In this document: positions 15,379 through 23,810 of the stretch, piece by piece
Numbering within the stretch: position 1 is the first letter of the stretch
How the letters are laid out: each line of letters starts with the position of its first letter
DNA from: Paraburkholderia sabiae
Lineage (GTDB): Bacteria; Pseudomonadota; Gammaproteobacteria; Burkholderiales; Burkholderiaceae
Direction of reading: 5' to 3'
NCBI RefSeq assembly: GCF_030412785.1
Contig: NZ_CP125295.1
Coordinates: 2,852,001 to 2,916,000, forward strand
Length of the DNA stretch: 64,000 nucleotides
The notes under the pieces: model-generated
What the model was told of the DNA's origin: nothing
Database searches by the model: none
The model's input: only the letters and a program-made list of their open reading frames with translations
Translations under genes and position numbers: made by a program

Positions 15379-17805
15379 TCACTGCTCAACCTGCCAGCGC
15401 AACACAGGATGCGTTGCGCCCGCCGGCATCGCCCATACACCCGTCGGACCGAAGTCGTACGACACGAACGACGCAGGGTTGCTCATCTGCGCGGTCGTCA
15501 GTCCGTTAGCGTCAGGGATCGTCGTGCCGTATTGGACGCCGATCGTTGCAGTCGTCGTGTCCCTGTTCCAGTAGACATCGTTCGTGATCGTGCCGGTATT
15601 CGTGCGCGCGATACCGATCGGCTCGTAGAACGGCTGCGTGACGAGCCCCGTCGCGAACGACTGGGTAATCGTCCCTTCGTTGGTCACGACGAGTCCCGCG
15701 CCGCCGCACGGCGTGTCCGCCGCGCCGCGGCAACGGCCATAAAGACTCGTCGGCGACGTTGAATACGACCGGCTGATCGTGCCGCTGTTGTCGCCCGCAA
15801 GCCCGCCGCCGCCCTGATTGATGTAGCTCGACGACACCACCTGCCCCGTCGAAAAGGATTCGTCGATCAACCCGCCATTCGCGCCGACCAGTCCGCCGAG
15901 CGTGCCGCCCGTCACCAGCGTCACGCTGCTCGACGAGCGCAGGACCGAGCCCGCATTGCCGCCCGCGAGGCCACCCGCGATCGAATAGTCGATCGCATCG
16001 GAACTGCCGCTGTGGAGCGTGCCCGATACGTTGACGCGCAACACCGTGCCGTTGTTCTGACCCGCCAGCATGCCCATGTAGACATACTGGTTGTCGCCGA
16101 GTGTGCCCGTGCCGCTGACGTTCAGATTCCGCACGACGCCGTCGCTGCCGATCACGCCGAACAGCCCCATCATCTTCGCGTCGTAGGGACTGGCGGGCAC
16201 CCACGGCGCAAGCGTCAACGACCCGATCGTTTTGCCCTGGCCGTCGAATTGTCCTGTGAAGGGCGTGTTCGGATTGCCGAGCGGCATGTAAGAGCCGTCG
16301 CTTGTTGCACTCGCATCGATGTCCTTGCCGAGCGCGTAGTTGCCGGCGAGATCATTCGCAACGCCTTCCAGATCGCCCAGCGAATTGACGAGCTTGTAGC
16401 CGGTGAATTGCGAGACCTGTCCGCTGTATGCGCCTGGCGTCCACGCTGCGTTGCGTACCTGCGTGCCTGCGAGGTAGCTGCCGCTTATGTCGTAGAAAGC
16501 GCCGACCGTGCCGCTGCTGCCCGACCAGTCGATCGTGCCGTGGTTGGCGATGCCGCCGCCGTTGTCGATAGCCGATGCATCGGCGCGCAAGTTCAGGTTG
16601 CCCGAGCCCTGATTGGCGATGGTCGTGCCCTGTCCGATCGACACGTTCCTGTATGCGGCAAGCGTGAGTGAGGCCGCGCCCTGCCAGCGCAGATTCGATG
16701 CGACGCTCAGATCGCCCGCCGCGCCGTTGGCGCCCGTCGTCGCGATATCGACCGATGTGCCCGCATTCAGGCTGCGCTGCACCGCGCCTGCGGCTGCGGA
16801 GTCGATCGTGAAAGAAGGTGTCGACAGATTCCATTGGCCTGCATGCACGGCGGCATGTTTGCCGAATGCCAGTTGTGCGGCTTGCGTATCGACGGTTCCG
16901 CCGCTGCCGTCCGCATTCGTCGCCTTGATCGAGCCCGATTGCTCGACACGGCCGCCGTCGGCGAGCAGCCACACGTGTCCGTCGCGCGTCCCTGTGCCTG
17001 TCGCGCGAATGCGTGTGCCGCCGCCCGCGAGCGCATAGACGTTGCCGTCCGCGGCTTGCAGCGAGATCTGCGCGGCCTGTATCGCGCCTCTATTGACGAC
17101 GGCACCCTGACTGCCCGTTTGCACGAACACCTGCCGGCTGCCCGCCGAATCCTGCAACAGCACCTTGCTGCCCGCCGCGAGTTCCGCCGAACCATTCGGC
17201 GCACGCACCTCGCCGGCATTGACGACGGCACGCCGCGCGATCAGGAACACGTCGCCGCCGCTGGAGCTGATCTTGCCGAGGTTCACCACGCTCGCATTCG
17301 AGTCGCCCGAGAGCGTGAGCGCATCGCCGCCTTTCATGAATGCGCAGTTGCAGACATCGAGTGTCGATGCAACGAAACGTCCGCCCGTGGTCACGACGCC
17401 CGACGGGCCGACCACGATGCCTTGCGGATTGATCACGTAGAGGCTGCCCGTTGCGCTCAGCCTGCCGAGAATCGCCGACGGCGAGCCGCCCGTCACACGA
17501 TTGAGCGTCGCGCCCGAGCCATTGTCGAACGACACGCTGTTGTTCCGGCCGATGGAGAAACTGTTCCAGTCGATCACGCCGCGCGTCGAACCCGGCTGCG
17601 TAATCACCAGACCGCCGCTCTGGTTCGCGATCGTGCCCGCGCCGGCCACAAAGCGCCCGCCTTGCGGAAGCACGCCCGCCGCCAGTGCGGCATGCGCGAA
17701 CGCGAGTTCGGCAACCGATACGCCGATCGCGATCCACACGTGTCCTGTCGATGGGTGACGACGCGATGCGCGTCGAATGAACGGGGCCCGGGCTGCACGT
17801 CGCAT
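15379..17805 (-). CDS. TpsA1: filamentous-haemagglutinin-type exoprotein with GLUG repeats
   Basis: An 808-residue secreted two-partner (type Vb) exoprotein. After a long signal region (to AALAAG, about residue 43) comes a TPS haemagglutination domain (GRFVAGAGTI; NSVSFDNGSGATLNRVTGG; INPQGIVVG), then repetitive beta-helix sequence and a C-terminal third with GLUG-type repeats (GGLVGANGGLIDESFSTG). It ends with the DVYWNRDTT...GLTTAQM segment. The start at 17805 is chosen from AAAGGGGG eight bases upstream. It carries a CxC pair (DVCNCAF, near residue 163) that its paralogue lacks. It diverges from the paralogous tpsA2, which is followed by a TpsB gene. Probable adhesin or cell-contact protein; the target is unknown. 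Confidence 0.85.
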   Translation of the reverse strand: MRRAARAPFIRRASRRHPSTGHVWIAIGVSVAELAFAHAALAAGVLPQGGRFVAGAGTIANQSGGLVITQPGSTRGVIDWNSFSIGRNNSVSFDNGSGATLNRVTGGSPSAILGRLSATGSLYVINPQGIVVGPSGVVTTGGRFVASTLDVCNCAFMKGGDALTLSGDSNASVVNLGKISSSGGDVFLIARRAVVNAGEVRAPNGSAELAAGSKVLLQDSAGSRQVFVQTGSQGAVVNRGAIQAAQISLQAADGNVYALAGGGTRIRATGTGTRDGHVWLLADGGRVEQSGSIKATNADGSGGTVDTQAAQLAFGKHAAVHAGQWNLSTPSFTIDSAAAGAVQRSLNAGTSVDIATTGANGAAGDLSVASNLRWQGAASLTLAAYRNVSIGQGTTIANQGSGNLNLRADASAIDNGGGIANHGTIDWSGSSGTVGAFYDISGSYLAGTQVRNAAWTPGAYSGQVSQFTGYKLVNSLGDLEGVANDLAGNYALGKDIDASATSDGSYMPLGNPNTPFTGQFDGQGKTIGSLTLAPWVPASPYDAKMMGLFGVIGSDGVVRNLNVSGTGTLGDNQYVYMGMLAGQNNGTVLRVNVSGTLHSGSSDAIDYSIAGGLAGGNAGSVLRSSSSVTLVTGGTLGGLVGANGGLIDESFSTGQVVSSSYINQGGGGLAGDNSGTISRSYSTSPTSLYGRCRGAADTPCGGAGLVVTNEGTITQSFATGLVTQPFYEPIGIARTNTGTITNDVYWNRDTTTATIGVQYGTTIPDANGLTTAQMSNPASFVSYDFGPTGVWAMPAGATHPVLRWQVEQ

Positions 17806-18213
17806 ACATCCCCCTTTCCGCTCATGCGGAACGGATGCCTGCGACCCGCAAGGCCGACCGGACATGCTTCAGTCGCGGCGTATGAAACGATATGCAGCGC
17901 ACGTCGTGATAGCGCGTCAAGATCTCAACGTTTCGCGCCTTTTTCCGACGCTTTATGCACTACGAATAATCTGGCATCGAATGATTTGAACACTGTCGGC
18001 AGATGTCCAATCGCGCCGTGCTTTCGGCGGAAAAAGACGATATCGGGCGAGATGGGGAAGGATTCGTAAGCTGAAAGCGTCTGCCACAATACCGCTGACC
18101 GCGAAGGCTCCGGCGCGCCAACGATACCCGCCATCAGTGATCCGGCCTCCACTACAACAGGGTATCGATGCGCGCATGTTTTGCGGACGATACCGATCGC
18201 CAGGGACAGGACC
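17806..18213. other. Divergent promoter region between the two TpsA genes
   Basis: A 408-bp region between two outward-facing, highly similar genes. It should hold two promoters. Good ribosome sites sit at each edge (AAAGGGGG before tpsA1; AGGGACAGGA before tpsA2). I see no perfect palindrome or recombinase-like site. Confidence 0.5.
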
Positions 18214-20493
18214 ATGATCACGAATCAACGGCTGGTATCGCACGCCTGTGGCACCCAGCGCAGCTCGAATGCGCTCCTTCTCTCCTCCCGTTCTTTCCAC
18301 CCAATCACGACATTGCGCGTTGCCGCGATGCTGGCCTTCTGCTGCGCCGCGTCTGCGCACGCGGCCGGGCCGCTACCTGCGGGCGGGCGGTTCGTCGGCG
18401 GCAACGGGTCGATTGCCGCGAATGGCTCGACGCTGACGGTCAATCAGTCGACGGGACGCGGTGTCGTCAACTGGGACAGCTTCTCGATCGGCAGCGGCAA
18501 TCAGGTCGTGTTCGCCAACGGCAGCGGCGCGACGCTCAACCGCGTCACGGGCGGCAAGCCGTCCGCGATCCTCGGCACGCTCAAGGCAAGCGGCAGCGTG
18601 TATCTGATCAACCCGCAGGGCATCGTCGTGGGAACGCAGGGCGTGATCGCCACCAACGGACGCTTCGTCGCGTCGACGCTCGACACCGATCCCGTCGCGT
18701 TCATGAACGGCGGGCCGCTGACGCTTGCGGGGAATTCGAACGCAGGCATCGTCAACCTCGGCAAGATTTCCTCTAGTGGCGGCGACGTCTTTCTGATCGC
18801 GCGCAGCGCGATCATGAACAACGGCACGATCAGCGCACCCAACGGCACCGCCGAACTGGCGGTGGCGAAGCAGGTCTTGCTGCAGGATTCGTCGACGGGC
18901 AAGCAGGTGTTCGTGCAGGCTGGCGCGGGCGGCATGCTCGCCAATACGGGCACGATCCAGGCGGCGCAGGTGAGCCTGCAATCCGTCGACGGCAACATCT
19001 ACGCGCTGGCAGGCAATCACGAGGCGATTCGCGCGACGGGCACGGCGACCCGCGACGGTCACGTATGGCTCGTCGCCGCGCACGGCACCGTGCGGCCCGG
19101 CGGCGTGATCGACGCAAAAGGCGGCACTGTCGACATGCAGGCGAACACGCTCGCGTTTCCCGTCGGCGGCACGAACGTCAGCGCGCGCCAGTGGAACATC
19201 TCGACGCCGACCTTCACCATCGACAGGAACGCCGCAAACGCGCTCGTGAAGGGGCTCAACAACGGAACCTCGGTCAACGTTCAAACGACGGGCGCGAACG
19301 GCCGCAGCGGCGATCTGAACGTCAATGCGGGCATCGGCTGGCAAGGCGGCGCATCGCTGACGCTCGCGGCCTATCACAACGTGACAGTCGGCTCCGGCGC
19401 GACGCTCGCGAATCAGGGCAGCGGCAATCTGACTCTGCGCGCCGACGCCGCGAGTCACGACAACGCGGGCTCGATCGCGAATCACGGCGTGATCGACTGG
19501 TCGCGCAGCACGGGCCTCGTCAACGCGTTGTACGACATGAACGGCACGTACAGCGCGGGCACGCTGCTCGGCAATCCGTCATGGACGGCCGCGGCTTCGA
19601 GCGGCCAGCTCACGCAGATCACCGGCTACAAGCTGGTCAACAACGTGAACGATCTGGAGAACATCCGGCAGGATCTGGCGGGCAACTATGCGCTCGGCAC
19701 CGACATCGACGCGACGGGCCACACCTTCACGCCGATCGGCGACCATACGACGCCATTCACGGGACAATTCGACGGCATGTGGCACACCATCTCCAACGCG
19801 ACGATCGATATCGACGACTTCCACAAGGACTCTTCGTCGGGACTGTTCGGCGTGGTGGGATCGGCGGGTGTGCTGCGCGATGTCGGTATGGAGAACGGCT
19901 TCGTCTCGACCAGCCCCGTGGGAAGCGGCATCCTCGCGGGCGTGAACGACGGTGTGATCGCGTACGCACACACGACAGGCCGTGCGGGCGAGGTCGAGCA
20001 GAACGCGACGACGTTCGGCGGACTCGTCGGCAAAAACGACGGCACAGTCGAACGTTCATGGAGCAGCGCGACAGTCAGCGGCTCCAATGCGAACGGCGGG
20101 CTGGTCGGCTACAACCTCGGCACGATTTCGCAATCGTATGCGACGGGTGACGTGAGTCCCGTTTTCTCGACGGGATCCGGCGGGGGGCTCGTCGGCATCA
20201 ACGACGGCACGGTCAGCCAGTCGTTCGCGACGGGCGCCGTGCAGACGCGCTCGATGCCGACGCATGGCGTGATCGCGTTCGGCTCCGGCACGCTCGCACC
20301 CGACGTCTACTGGAACCGCGAGACGACGGGGCAAAGCGTGAGCGGCGGCGATCTGCCGACCACCAACGGACTCACGACCGCGCAGATGAGCGACAAGGCG
20401 AGCTTCGCCGGCTACGACTTCGGGCCGGACGGTGTCTGGTTGATGCCGTCAGGCGCGACGCATCCTGTGTTGAGGCAGCCTGCCGCTCAGTAG
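18214..20493 (+). CDS. TpsA2: filamentous-haemagglutinin-type exoprotein with GLUG repeats
   Basis: A 759-residue two-partner exoprotein, paralogue of TpsA1. A long signal region of about 50 residues ends near ASAHAAG. The TPS domain shows FANGSGATLNRVTGG, INPQGIVVG and GRFVASTLD, nearly identical to TpsA1. The C-terminal part has GLUG repeats (GGLVGYNLGTISQSYATGDV, GGGLVGINDGTVSQSFATG) and the shared DVYWNRETTGQS...GLTTAQM end. The start at 18214 is chosen from AGGGACAGGA. The TpsB gene starts 20 bp downstream on the same strand, so this is the direct operon partner. The mature protein has no Cys in the region where TpsA1 has its CxC pair. Confidence 0.87.
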   Translation: MITNQRLVSHACGTQRSSNALLLSSRSFHPITTLRVAAMLAFCCAASAHAAGPLPAGGRFVGGNGSIAANGSTLTVNQSTGRGVVNWDSFSIGSGNQVVFANGSGATLNRVTGGKPSAILGTLKASGSVYLINPQGIVVGTQGVIATNGRFVASTLDTDPVAFMNGGPLTLAGNSNAGIVNLGKISSSGGDVFLIARSAIMNNGTISAPNGTAELAVAKQVLLQDSSTGKQVFVQAGAGGMLANTGTIQAAQVSLQSVDGNIYALAGNHEAIRATGTATRDGHVWLVAAHGTVRPGGVIDAKGGTVDMQANTLAFPVGGTNVSARQWNISTPTFTIDRNAANALVKGLNNGTSVNVQTTGANGRSGDLNVNAGIGWQGGASLTLAAYHNVTVGSGATLANQGSGNLTLRADAASHDNAGSIANHGVIDWSRSTGLVNALYDMNGTYSAGTLLGNPSWTAAASSGQLTQITGYKLVNNVNDLENIRQDLAGNYALGTDIDATGHTFTPIGDHTTPFTGQFDGMWHTISNATIDIDDFHKDSSSGLFGVVGSAGVLRDVGMENGFVSTSPVGSGILAGVNDGVIAYAHTTGRAGEVEQNATTFGGLVGKNDGTVERSWSSATVSGSNANGGLVGYNLGTISQSYATGDVSPVFSTGSGGGLVGINDGTVSQSFATGAVQTRSMPTHGVIAFGSGTLAPDVYWNRETTGQSVSGGDLPTTNGLTTAQMSDKASFAGYDFGPDGVWLMPSGATHPVLRQPAAQ

Positions 20494-20512
20494 CCGAAAC
20501 CGCGAAGACTCC

Positions 20513-22312
20513 TTGCTCTATTCCACGCACAAGTCAGCAGCAAACAGCGGACGTCGCGCGTTCGACGCCATGCGATGGCTGATGGTCGCGACGTCTGCGG
20601 CGGCGGCCTTGCATGGCACGCCTGCTGCGGCCCAGGCGTGGCGCGATGTTGCGCCACAGCCTGCGCCGCAGCCGCCGCGCAGCGCGCCATCGAAACCTCA
20701 GGCGCAGACGCAGGGCAACGCGTCGCAGGTAGCGGTCGATCGGCTCATCGGGCTCGTGTTCGAACCGGCTGGCGCATCTACCGCCCAGCAACAACAGCAG
20801 CCGCAACAGGCGCAGCGCGTGGTGGCCAACGCCCTGCCCGTTCTGGACGCGGATTTCCTGCAAAGCTTCGCCGCCGATCTCGACAAGCCGCTCACATTCG
20901 GGCGTCTCGCCGAAATCCGGCAGGCGGTGATCGAACGATATCGTCACGCGGGCAAGCCGCTCGTCGATGTCTATGTGCCGGAGCAGGACATCAGTTCCGG
21001 TGTCGTGCATATCGACGTTGCGGAGTTCAAACTCGGCCGCGTGCGCGCAAACGGAAACCGCTATTTTTCGAGCACGCTGCTCGAACGCGAGATGCCGCTC
21101 GTGTCCGGCGATCCGATTCTTCAAACGCAGGTTTCGCGCGGGCTTGCCGTGCTGAACGCGAATCCGTATCGCCGGGTCGATGCGATCTTCGCGCCCGGCG
21201 AAGCGACGAATACGACCGACGTCGTGCTTCAGACCGACGACCGCCTGCCGCTTCGCGCGAACGTGGGCTACGACAATCAGGGCGTGCCTTCGCTTGGCCG
21301 CGACCGCTTCTTCGCGGGTTTGGGTTACGGCAATCTCTTCGGTCTCGATCAACAGATCGCGTATCAGTTCACGGCCAGCAACGACTTCTTCAGCGGCAAT
21401 CCGGATATCGAAGGCAGGACCAATCGCGCGCGTTTCATGGCGCATGCGTTCAGCTATGTCGCGCCGCTGCCGTGGCTCGACAGCATCGAACTGTTCGGCG
21501 TGTACGCGCAGAGCACGCCGCGGCTGCCGAACACGTATGGGCAGACGGGTATTTCCGCGCAGTTCAGCGCACGCTACGACTGGCGTCTGCCGTCGACGGG
21601 CGACTGGACGCAGCTGATCCAGTTCGGTTACGACTTCAAGCGCAGCAACAACGACCTCGAATTCGGCGGCTTTCAGGTGTTCAACTCGAACACGCATATT
21701 CATCAGTTCGTGGCCGTCTACGACATCAGCCAGCAGAAGGACACGGGCACGGCGCACGCCGCCGCGACATTCGTCGCGAGTCCGGGCGGCCTCGACGGCG
21801 ACAACAGCGACGCGGCGTTCAACACGGCGCGTCAAGGCGCGACGTCGCGTTACACGTATCTGCAACTGACGGGATCCGACGCATTCGCGCTCGGCAAAGG
21901 CTTCACGCTGGCGGCAAACGGAACGTTCCAGTGGACGCCGGACACGCTGTTGCCGAGCGAAGAAATCGGGCTCGGCGGCGAGTCGAGCGTGCGCGGCTAC
22001 GATCCCTACGTCGTGCTCGGCGACCGCGGCTGGTACGCGCAGACCGAGTTGCGCACGCCCGCGTTCGCGCTCGGCACGAACGACGTGCTCGTGCAGCCGT
22101 TCGCATTCTTCGATGCAGGCCGCGTCTGGACCCGCATCGACCAGCCTGCGGAGTACAACCCGGGCATGCTGGCAAGCGTCGGCGCGGGCGTGCGCTTCAG
22201 ATGGTCACGCTTCGTCGATTTCCGCTGCACCTATGCCGCGCCTTTGCGTGCCGCGACGCCGGATGGCTCGAAGGCGCCGATGGTGATGCTGTATCTGACG
22301 ATAGGAACCTGA
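20513..22312 (+). CDS. TpsB: ShlB/FhaC/HecB-family haemolysin secretion/activation transporter
   Basis: An outer-membrane Omp85-superfamily pore that exports TpsA proteins. A signal peptide (MRWLMVATSAAAALHGTPAAAQA) is followed by a Gln/Pro-rich linker, two POTRA domains (about 90-255) and a 16-strand barrel with the hallmark VRGY in GESSVRGYDPY of loop 6. The frame opens with TTG at 20513; an ATG at 20570 that begins directly at the signal peptide is the likelier start and neither has a strong ribosome site. It follows tpsA2 by 19 bp and is the only TpsB in the window, so it probably serves both TpsA proteins. Confidence 0.88.
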   Translation: MLYSTHKSAANSGRRAFDAMRWLMVATSAAAALHGTPAAAQAWRDVAPQPAPQPPRSAPSKPQAQTQGNASQVAVDRLIGLVFEPAGASTAQQQQQPQQAQRVVANALPVLDADFLQSFAADLDKPLTFGRLAEIRQAVIERYRHAGKPLVDVYVPEQDISSGVVHIDVAEFKLGRVRANGNRYFSSTLLEREMPLVSGDPILQTQVSRGLAVLNANPYRRVDAIFAPGEATNTTDVVLQTDDRLPLRANVGYDNQGVPSLGRDRFFAGLGYGNLFGLDQQIAYQFTASNDFFSGNPDIEGRTNRARFMAHAFSYVAPLPWLDSIELFGVYAQSTPRLPNTYGQTGISAQFSARYDWRLPSTGDWTQLIQFGYDFKRSNNDLEFGGFQVFNSNTHIHQFVAVYDISQQKDTGTAHAAATFVASPGGLDGDNSDAAFNTARQGATSRYTYLQLTGSDAFALGKGFTLAANGTFQWTPDTLLPSEEIGLGGESSVRGYDPYVVLGDRGWYAQTELRTPAFALGTNDVLVQPFAFFDAGRVWTRIDQPAEYNPGMLASVGAGVRFRWSRFVDFRCTYAAPLRAATPDGSKAPMVMLYLTIGT

Positions 22313-22439
22313 ACGGTCGACTGATCCCCGGCATGCGATCCGAATGACGGAAAAGAGCGGAACCTCGGCGTTTTGCTGCGGACACAACCCGGCACAATCG
22401 CAGAGACGCCTCGGCCTTGCGTGCGAACTGGAGCCACTC

Positions 22440-23630
22440 ATGGGTTGGAAAAATCAGCTGATCGAAACGCCCGTGTGGCTGATGAGCCGCTTCTATCGAC
22501 CGCGCTTCGATCCGCACCGCGATACGCCGCGCGACATTCTCGTGCTGCGGCCGAACGATTTCGGCGAACTGCTCACCACCACGCCGCTCTTCGAAGCGCT
22601 GCGCAAGCGCTTTCCGTCGACGCGGCTGATCGCCGGCATCGGTAGCTGGGGACGTCCGATCCTCGAAAACAATCCGTACATCGACGAGATCGTCGAACTC
22701 GACGCGCCCTGGAACAACAAGATCGTCGCGGACCGGTCGCACAAGAACGTGCTGCGCTATCTGTGGTCCTCGCCGCAGATCGCGGCGCTGCGTGCGCGAG
22801 GCGGCTTCGATGTCGCGATCGACGTGCTCGGCAGCTACATGGGCGCCATGCTGATGATGCGGCTCGGCGCGCGCTACCGGATCGGCGTGCGCGGCTATCG
22901 CGGCGGCGACAGCGGATGTCAGGCGCATGTCGTGTATGCGCGGCGGCAATGCGGACGCGCCGCGCTGGCACAAGGCGAACTGCTGGGCGCGACGGACTTG
23001 CCGGAAGCGCGTCCGCAACTCTTCCTCACCGACGACGAGCGCGCCCGCGCAGGGCAAATCTGGGCAACGGGCACGCTTGCCGGGCATCGCACGGTGCGCA
23101 TCGTCGCGGGCGTCGGGGCCGGCGTGCCGGCGAAGGCGTGGCCCGCGCGCGAACTCGGCGCTGCGCTCGCGCAGATCGCGCAGGCGCTCGAACAGAACGG
23201 CAACGCGTGCGACATCGTGATCGTCGGCAGTGCGGCGGATCGGGCGCGCGCCGCCGAAGCCATCGCCGCTGCCGGTGCGGGCGTCGCTGTCCGCTCGCTC
23301 GCCGGCGACCTGCCGATGCGCAGCATGTTCGCGCTCGTCGAACAGGCGGACGTCGTGCTGACGAATTCGACGATGCTGCTGCACGTCGCAGCCGCGTTCC
23401 ATCGTCCGACAGTCGCCGTGCTTGGCGGCAGCATCACGAAGCCGGAGGTACACGACGCGATCTGGGGTTATCCGACGCACTATGTCAGCGTCGCGCCCGA
23501 GCGGTCGGCGCAGGGCGAGCGGCTGGAGGAATGGCCGGCTGTAGGGCGCGTCGTGGAGGCCGTCGTGCAGGCCGTCACCGCCGAACACGAACCCGACAAG
23601 CCGCGCACGCAGCTCGACGCGGCGGCATGA
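22440..23630 (+). CDS. Glycosyltransferase family 9 (heptosyltransferase-like)
   Basis: A 396-residue GT9-type, GT-B fold transferase. The N-terminal acceptor domain begins LRPNDFGELLTTTPLFEAL, and the C-terminal nucleotide-sugar domain has ADVVLTNSTMLLHVAAA and PTVAVLGGS, typical of the ADP-heptose transferases. The start at 22440 is chosen because the family N-terminus begins there and GGAG lies upstream; a longer frame is low in family character. It follows tpsB by 127 bp on the same strand and no other LPS gene is nearby, so it may glycosylate the TpsA exoproteins in the cytoplasm before export. That role is inference; an LPS role is the alternative. Confidence 0.8.
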   Translation: MGWKNQLIETPVWLMSRFYRPRFDPHRDTPRDILVLRPNDFGELLTTTPLFEALRKRFPSTRLIAGIGSWGRPILENNPYIDEIVELDAPWNNKIVADRSHKNVLRYLWSSPQIAALRARGGFDVAIDVLGSYMGAMLMMRLGARYRIGVRGYRGGDSGCQAHVVYARRQCGRAALAQGELLGATDLPEARPQLFLTDDERARAGQIWATGTLAGHRTVRIVAGVGAGVPAKAWPARELGAALAQIAQALEQNGNACDIVIVGSAADRARAAEAIAAAGAGVAVRSLAGDLPMRSMFALVEQADVVLTNSTMLLHVAAAFHRPTVAVLGGSITKPEVHDAIWGYPTHYVSVAPERSAQGERLEEWPAVGRVVEAVVQAVTAEHEPDKPRTQLDAAA

Positions 23631-23688
23631 CTTCAGGTTTGCGCCACGTCTGGACGAGCTACGGCACAGCACGGCTGACACTCCCCAC

Positions 23689-23708
23689 GGGCGAACGATC
23701 GTTCGCCC
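23689..23708. promoter_or_regulatory. 20-bp perfect palindrome GGGCGAACGATCGTTCGCCC
   Basis: A 20-bp perfect palindrome 58 bp after the GT9 stop codon and 103 bp before the GGDEF gene frame. It can fold as an 8-bp stem with a GATC loop, but no T run follows, so it reads as an operator at least as well as a terminator. The core GAACGATCGTTC recurs at 7736-7747. Confidence 0.5.
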
Positions 23709-23727
23709 CGTCAGCAGGTAGAATGGC

Positions 23728-23743
23728 TTAACTATCTAGTTAA
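23728..23743. promoter_or_regulatory. 16-bp palindrome TTAACTATCTAGTTAA upstream of the GGDEF gene
   Basis: Perfect 7-bp arms (TTAACTA/TAGTTAA) around TC, 19 bp after the 20-bp palindrome and just before the likely start region of the GGDEF gene. The sequence resembles MarR-family operators. It is AT-rich and may overlap the promoter. Confidence 0.5.
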
Positions 23744-23810
23744 TCTGGGGTCGAATGCAGGAACTTCGGCGGGCGAATGACAACGCCGTCGTCCTGCACA
23801 TCGACCATCG

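Noticed and set aside
20575..22347. 590-residue plus-strand frame within tpsB
   Set aside because: Out of frame with a protein carrying POTRA and VRGY features.
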